From Planoprotostelium fungivorum (Eukaryota; Evosea; Variosea; Cavosteliida; Cavosteliaceae): a stretch of 64,000 nucleotides of DNA. Each line of letters opens with the position of its first letter. Position 1 is the stretch's first letter. This document shows positions 58,741-64,000 of this stretch, piece after piece. The stretch spans positions 1 through 64,000 of the forward strand of contig MDYQ01000061.1 in the NCBI GenBank assembly GCA_003024175.1, written 5' to 3'. The notes beneath the pieces were generated by a model. That model saw nothing but the letters and a program-made list of their open reading frames with translations, was not told the DNA's origin and ran no database searches. The translations under genes and the position numbers were made by a program.

Positions 58741-61700
58741 CTATTGCGTTCTTCTCGTCTTCTTGAAGTCCCTGTTCAACTGTGTCGTTCCTTCCAACTT
58801 GTACAGTCTCTTCTTCGTGTTCTTGACCTTCTCTGCCTCCAGCGCGTCCTCCTTTGCCTTCTTCTTCTTGTACTCTTCCTTCTCCTTCTTCTCCTTCTCT
58901 TGCACCTTCGCATGCTGCATGACGTCAGCACCATCATCACCATCATGTGTCGCATCATGGTGCTTGTCCTCACCCTCTCTCTCGCCAAGAAGTTAAGAGT
59001 CTTCAGAGCTTCCTTCACTTTCTTTTCTTCTGGCTCGAGGACGACCTTCCTCTTGATGTCGAGCTTCTTCTTCCTCTGGTCTAATCTCTGGATCTTATTC
59101 TCCATCAAGGTGGCACGGATGGCCCAGGGTGTCTTATCTCTCAATTTGGAAGGGACTTGTAATGGTTTCACCACCATGCTCTATTGTAAATCGTTAATTG
59201 TTATTTCAATGGAGAATCAACTCTTGTATCGATTTACATGTAGTGAAGAGAGAGAGGATGTCGTTGTAGATGGATGAGATACTCACGGGTCTCTCTTCTA
59301 CGGGGGCGTAATTCGAATCTGGCTTCTGAGGGATGGCTATGTCTCTCTCGATTCGGAGGAGTCTCACTGTCTTCATTCCTGTTGTATTCCATCAGTCATC
59401 ATGTCAAAGACGTGCATGATGATGATCATCATCATGATGGTGATGGTGTATAGACATACCCTTCCAGTTCTCGTCTAGTAGAGATGTCACGGGATTGTAC
59501 AGTCTCTTTGCTTCCACTGGATACCAAGTGCGAAGGAAGACGATGTCACTCATGAGAACTCTGTCCTCAAAGGTGGCACGGAAAGACCCGGCGGGTTTCT
59601 ACAACGAGTCATTTCTCCATCTACAACGATCGGATCTATTTTTAGCTCACCGCCAATGCCCTCTTGATGATACCTCTGATACCCGATACCGTTCGAATAC
59701 CGGCACCCTCGAACTTGGCCACCTATTTAAAGATCAGATGTCAATCTACAACGAGCCATTACGATTCACCTCGAGGGCGGAGGTGAACATGTTCTGAACG
59801 TAAACTGTCTTCTTGAAAGAGGCGGCAGGTGTTCCCACCAATTTCAATTTCTTTACCACCTTGAACGATTGATTCTGCTCCAAAATAACACCAGTGGCGC
59901 TGACTCTGAATCCAGTCTGTGCACAATGAGTTTCACCGCGTGAGAAAAAAAGATGAAAAATCTTCGCGTTCTACAACGATGTAGATGGATGACTCACGGA
60001 TAGATCGTCTAACGACTGGAAGGCTGCGAAACCAGAATTGGAAGGTGTGATGGGAGCAAATATCGTTGCGATACAATGCATGTGCTCGGGTGTATACTTC
60101 AACATCCTACCCCTACCGTTACTGTCCTCCATGGAGTACAAGGGCATCGTCTGAAATCTGCGACGCGTCACGATGACGTCACGTGACGTCACTCACCTCC
60201 TCCAACCCAGAGAGAAGATGAGAGGGTCGTTACTCTTGAGAATCTTTCTCGCCCAACGGTGCTTCTTGATTCTACACTGAAGGAAACCGATTGCATCTTC
60301 TCCCATCAATAGACCTCCCAGCAGCATCGGTCGGTGTGGTGAAAAGTTCTTGATGAATTCCATAGGGAGCTGAGTCGGTGAGATTTCTGAGAAATTTTCG
60401 AGAATATTCTCGGAAAGTTTCTTCACCTTTTCGATGAGAATCCTGACGTAGTAGCCGGGTCTGAATCCCTCGTACATGGCTCTTGTTTCTGCGTCTTCTC
60501 CTGCGAATTCGAGCGCGGCCTCTTTCGCTTTCGTTTCCATGTTGCTCTTCATACTCGAAAAGAAATCTCCCTCTTCTTCCTCTTCTTCTTCATCGTACTT
60601 GTTGTCGAACCTGTGAAGAATGAGGAAGGTGATCGAAGAGAGGATGTCACTTGTTCTTCTGGTCGATCTTCTTTTGTTTGAAAGATTCGTCTTCTTCTTT
60701 CTTCATCGTTTCAGAGGACTTGTGTTTCTCTCCACTCTCTAGATCCTCAAAGTCACCGTAGACCTAAAGAAGAGTGAGAAATAGAATGAAATAGAATGAA
60801 ATAGAATGAAACGAAATAGAATGAAATATAATGAATGGAATAGAATGAAATCGTTTGTCTCTCTTTACCTCGTCGTCCTTCAATCTGGGTCGGTTGACAT
60901 TGTCTGCTGATGGATCCATGGAAACGAAACGGTGTGCCAAGCTGTTGATCACCTGCTTCCTCATCAGCATTCACTCCACATCACAATCAGATGATCATCG
61001 TTACAACGTTATATCATCTTCACCTCTTCATCGAACCAATCTGTGCCCTGTTTCCCATCTTCGTGGCTGAAAAACTTTGAAGAATCGATCGAGTCGAGGC
61101 CTTCTTCTCCATCCCTCCTCTTCTTCAGCTGGAACAACTCGTCGTCATCGTCCTCCTTGTCTGTTGGATTTTCAGCTGAAGTCTCGGCCCGAGCTGTCAC
61201 CTTCTTCCTTCTTGGTCGACTCGTTGTAGACGAGCTCCATCAGCGTAGTCTGCTTTTCGAACGCGCTGGCGGCTCTCTCCACCATACCTTCCTTCCATCT
61301 TGCGATGTCTCTCTTTCCTTCCTCTTCTTCTTCCTCCTCTTCTTCCTCCATGTCATCGGCTCCATCATCATCATCATCGAGTCCGAGCTCTTTCCTCTGC
61401 TTCAGTTGCTTCTCGAGGAGTTTGACTTCGTCTGTCTCTTCTTCTTCATCGTACACCACGTCTCCGTTCGTGCTCTTGTCCTCCTCATCATCCTTGAACT
61501 TCATTGGATTGGGTGCCTTTCTCCTGCTCCTTCCATCTGCAGTCACGACGATATCTTCTCCCTCTTCTTCCTCATCATCATCATCATCTTGTCCATCATC
61601 ATCATCATCGTCTTCATCGTCCATGTCTTCTCCCTCCTCTTCTTCTTCTTCTTCCATGAACTTGTTCGATAGGGGTGCACTTCCTTTGAACAGCCTGAGT

Positions 61701-63222
61701 GTACTCTCTTCCATCATCTGATCGATGGTGTTCTGTGTCTGCTGTAGATCTTTCATCATGCCCTCCGCCTCTCCCTGGTTCTTCTGAACCACCGGCATCT
61801 CCACGTAAGTGGCGTCCTTGTCTAAAAATAGATTTCCCAGGTTGCTCATGGGAGCGTAAGTCAGCCTCTGCTTCTCGTTGAGTGTCTTCCTGGGAACTTT
61901 GTCGGGCAGAGGACAAGGATCGGGGAGTAAGTCGATGGATGCCATGTCAAAGTCTCCGACTCCAGCGACGTGGAGTTTGCTCTTCGGTTTCATGTTCGCG
62001 CCGCGGATGTAACCATAGAAGGTGACGCTGATGATGATGTCAGGTGATGATGGAGGTGATGATCGATGGATACGACACGTGATGATCGATGATGAGCAGA
62101 TGTGGACGTGATGATGATGTACCTCCTGTCCATGCCTGGATTCTTGTGAACGAGATGTGGTGGTGTGATGTCTTCCATTCGATCGGCTATGACGTATGGA
62201 TGGCTCGACCTCCACTGCAGGGGTCTGAATTTGACGATGGAAATGAAACGAGCCAAGTTGTGTATCTCTCTCTTCAGATACTTTCCGTTGATCATTCCTG
62301 AGAGGTAGAACAATTTGGCGCCCTGCGGTGGTGTCACTCTAGGTCACGATTCACGAGGTAGAATGTCTTCACCTGGTAGATCTCTTGCCAGAACCTGTGC
62401 TTCAGCTTCTTCTTTGTGACTTTCAGCTTGTTGGGGTCTCGGAATAGATCGAGGTGAGTCAATACGCCCATGACCTTTGGGAAACCGTGGACTTGCAGAA
62501 TGTTTAAGAACTCGAATGTCTCCTGTAGAGGCGTCAGAGATGTGATGGAACATGATGAGATCGATCATGTTCACCATCTCGAAACCGAAACTGGCGTCGA
62601 TGACCAACAAGATGAGATCGGCCGTCTTTCCGATGTCGATCATGGAATTCAAATCGTTGGGGCATTCGAAGAAAGTGATTCTCCTCTGTTTGCCTGTACA
62701 CAGGGTTCACATGATGATACGACCATCCTCTATAACTTCACCTGTGACGACTGTGATGGGTCCATTGATCTCATCGATTCTCTCGGGTGTATAGTTTCTC
62801 AATAGAGAACGAATGAGACTCGTCTTTCCGACCTGATAATGAGAATGAGAACGAGATGTATAGAGGAGATCGCATGAGAGGTGACACCTTTGGAGGACCA
62901 ACGACAGCGACGAGATAAGGAGGGAGCTCGGCGGCGGACAGGATGGATGTCGTATTGAGAATGGGAACGTGATGCTTCTTCACCTCACGGTCTGAGTTTC
63001 TCTGCGTTGCCTTTGCGGCTGCAGTGGCACTCTTAAATGTGAAAGCCTGAGATGAGAATCAGACATTTCTACATCGGACGTGATGAGGGGTGAGCTCGTT
63101 CTTACCTTTGGGTTTCTCTCCTTGACATTCTTCTGATGCTCAGGTACCTTCTTCTCCTTCTTCCTCTCTGCTTTCGGTCCCGCCTTCGGGACGCGATGCT
63201 TCTTGTTCTCCTTGTCCTCCAT
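58741..63222 (-). CDS. BMS1: BMS1, GTPase of 40S ribosomal subunit assembly
   Basis: Core member of the small-subunit processome. The start is [20 protein letters not shown], then [19 protein letters not shown], the P-loop [48 protein letters not shown] (G3 region) and [20 protein letters not shown]. The AARP2CN domain follows ([49 protein letters not shown]). A very long acidic region ([23 protein letters not shown]) is next. The C-terminal domain has [72 protein letters not shown] and [16 protein letters not shown], ending [10 protein letters not shown]. Over ten short exons were followed; several introns end in the CGTTGTAG motif. An intron at about 60770-60855 contains AATAGAATGA repeats. 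Confidence 0.95.
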
Positions 63223-63428
63223 TCTGTCGATGATCCGATCAGAGTGTGGCAGAGGTCTCCTTTTTGTGATGTGATGTTGTGATGAAGGAAATGGAACGGA
63301 AAAGAAACCTTTTTCGGCTAGTTGTAGTCCATCGGCAGGAAGAGCTCATGCCGATCGTCATCACCAACATCATCTTCCATCAATAAAGAGGAGAACAAGA
63401 GATGCTTCGAAATGTGTTGTCTATTATT

Positions 63429-64000
63429 CTACTTCTTTTTCTTCTTTGGCTTCTCCTCTTCCTCGTCAGAAGAATCTTCCTTCTTGGCCTTCTTCTTTGG
63501 CTTCTCTTCCTTCTTCTTCTTTGGCTTCTCCTCCTCTGATTCTGACTCCTCCTTCTTGCTCTTCTTCTTCTTTGGCTTCTCCTCTTCATCATCGGACTCT
63601 GCCTTCTTTGCCTTCTTCTTCTCCTCCTTCTTCTTTGGCTTCTCCTCTTCCTCCTCCGACTCGTCCTTCTTTGCCTTCTTCTTCTCCTTCTTCTTTGGCT
63701 TCTCCTCTTCATCATCATCAGAGTCGTCCTTCTTTGCCTTCTTGGGTGTCTCGCTCCTGCTTCTCTTCTTTCCCTTCTCTTCTTCATCATAGAAGCCTTC
63801 CTTCTTCAGCTCCTTGTGGACTTCGGCCATGACATCGACGTTCTTGGCGGGGGCGACTCCTGTGTCAAAGAACTTGAGGCGGTCCTCCACTTGTTGTTTC
63901 AGTCTCTCTCCAAACTTCTCCGTGTTCTTGTCTAAAGAGGATGAGTCGGTGTCGGTGATGATGATGTAGATGATGATGATCACCGGAGAAGGCGTCGATT
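63429..64000 (-). CDS. NOP56: NOP56, box C/D snoRNP protein, 3' part (cut by the window end)
   Basis: Core protein of box C/D snoRNPs. At the window edge the frame reads IDAFS followed by an intron of about 60 bases, then EKFGERLKQQVEDRLKFFDT and GVAPAKNVDVMAEVHKEL, matching the NOP56 end of the Nop domain (FGEKLREQVEERLSFYETG) rather than NOP58. The tail is the expected lysine/acid repeat, here built of regular EEEKPKKKEKKKAKK-type units of about 20 residues, ending KPKKKKK. The start and most of the Nop domain lie beyond base 64000. Long open frames antisense to the tail are shadows. It lies upstream of BMS1 on the same strand, with about 200 bases between them. Confidence 0.9.
   Translation of the reverse strand, partial: STPSPVIIIIYIIITDTDSSSLDKNTEKFGERLKQQVEDRLKFFDTGVAPAKNVDVMAEVHKELKKEGFYDEEEKGKKRSRSETPKKAKKDDSDDDEEEKPKKKEKKKAKKDESEEEEEKPKKKEEKKKAKKAESDDEEEKPKKKKSKKEESESEEEKPKKKKEEKPKKKAKKEDSSDEEEEKPKKKKK

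Noticed and set aside
61043-61721. Ser/Phe-rich frames antisense to BMS1
   Set aside because: They mirror the acidic Glu/Asp run of BMS1.
63412-63832. Hydrophobic-looking frames antisense to NOP56
   Set aside because: They mirror the Lys/Glu repeat tail and are not membrane proteins.

Overview
The window reads as a compact eukaryotic nuclear genome. Genes lie tens to a few hundred bases apart on both strands, are cut by many short spliceosomal introns (mostly about 40-60 bases, GTGAGT-type donors), and use the standard code. Gene content (leucine-rich-repeat receptors with a transmembrane segment and a cytoplasmic kinase or pseudokinase, a RasGAP, a lysosomal-type alpha-mannosidase, GPI-anchor-like secreted proteins, nuclear mitochondrial RNA polymerase) fits a free-living amoeboid protist, most likely an amoebozoan of the Protostelium type. 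That placement is inference; no rRNA or other phylogenetic marker is present.

Layout. Bases 1-2200 are repetitive: three copies of a short unit ending in telomere-like CCCTAAA repeats, a 327-base tandem duplication broken by an N, and an orphan reading frame. Bases 2200-4025 hold a tRNA-like Pol III unit and no convincing protein gene. Then come GAPDH (-), a glutamate-carboxypeptidase-II-like M28 peptidase (-), an LRR receptor kinase (+), a small charged protein (-), a mitochondrial RbfA-like protein (-), a secreted Frizzled-CRD-like protein (+), a Fhit-like HIT hydrolase (-), an MFS transporter (-), the ALG8 glucosyltransferase (+), a secreted PLC-X-like protein (-), a small secreted protein (+), GH38 alpha-mannosidase (-), an unidentified protein (+), a TEN1-like OB-fold protein (-), an MT-A70 family methyltransferase-like protein (+), mitochondrial RNA polymerase (-), the nucleolar GTPase NOG2/GNL2 (+) and an unidentified mitochondrial membrane protein (+).

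Bases 39.6-42.4 kb are AT-rich, carry an imperfect inverted repeat and decayed coding stretches, and look like mobile-element debris. After it: U2AF35 (-), a RasGAP (-), ribosomal protein L11 (+), a long coiled-coil protein (+), a FAD oxidoreductase with a Rieske domain (+), an LRR-GPS-transmembrane pseudokinase (-), a short-chain dehydrogenase (-), BMS1 (-) and the 3' part of NOP56 (-), which runs off the window.

Functional threads: ribosome assembly (NOG2, RPL11, BMS1, NOP56), mitochondrial gene expression (RNA polymerase, RbfA-like), N-glycan synthesis and turnover (ALG8, alpha-mannosidase), and cell-surface sensing (two LRR receptors, the CRD-like protein, RasGAP). The most noteworthy items are the LRR-GPS pseudokinase with its collapsed activation segment, the LRR receptor kinase with tyrosine-kinase-like signatures, the MT-A70 protein with DIPW in place of DPPW, the TEN1 candidate, the repeated intron-end motif, and the telomere-like subterminal repeats. 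All exon models were read by eye from frame continuity and splice consensus.
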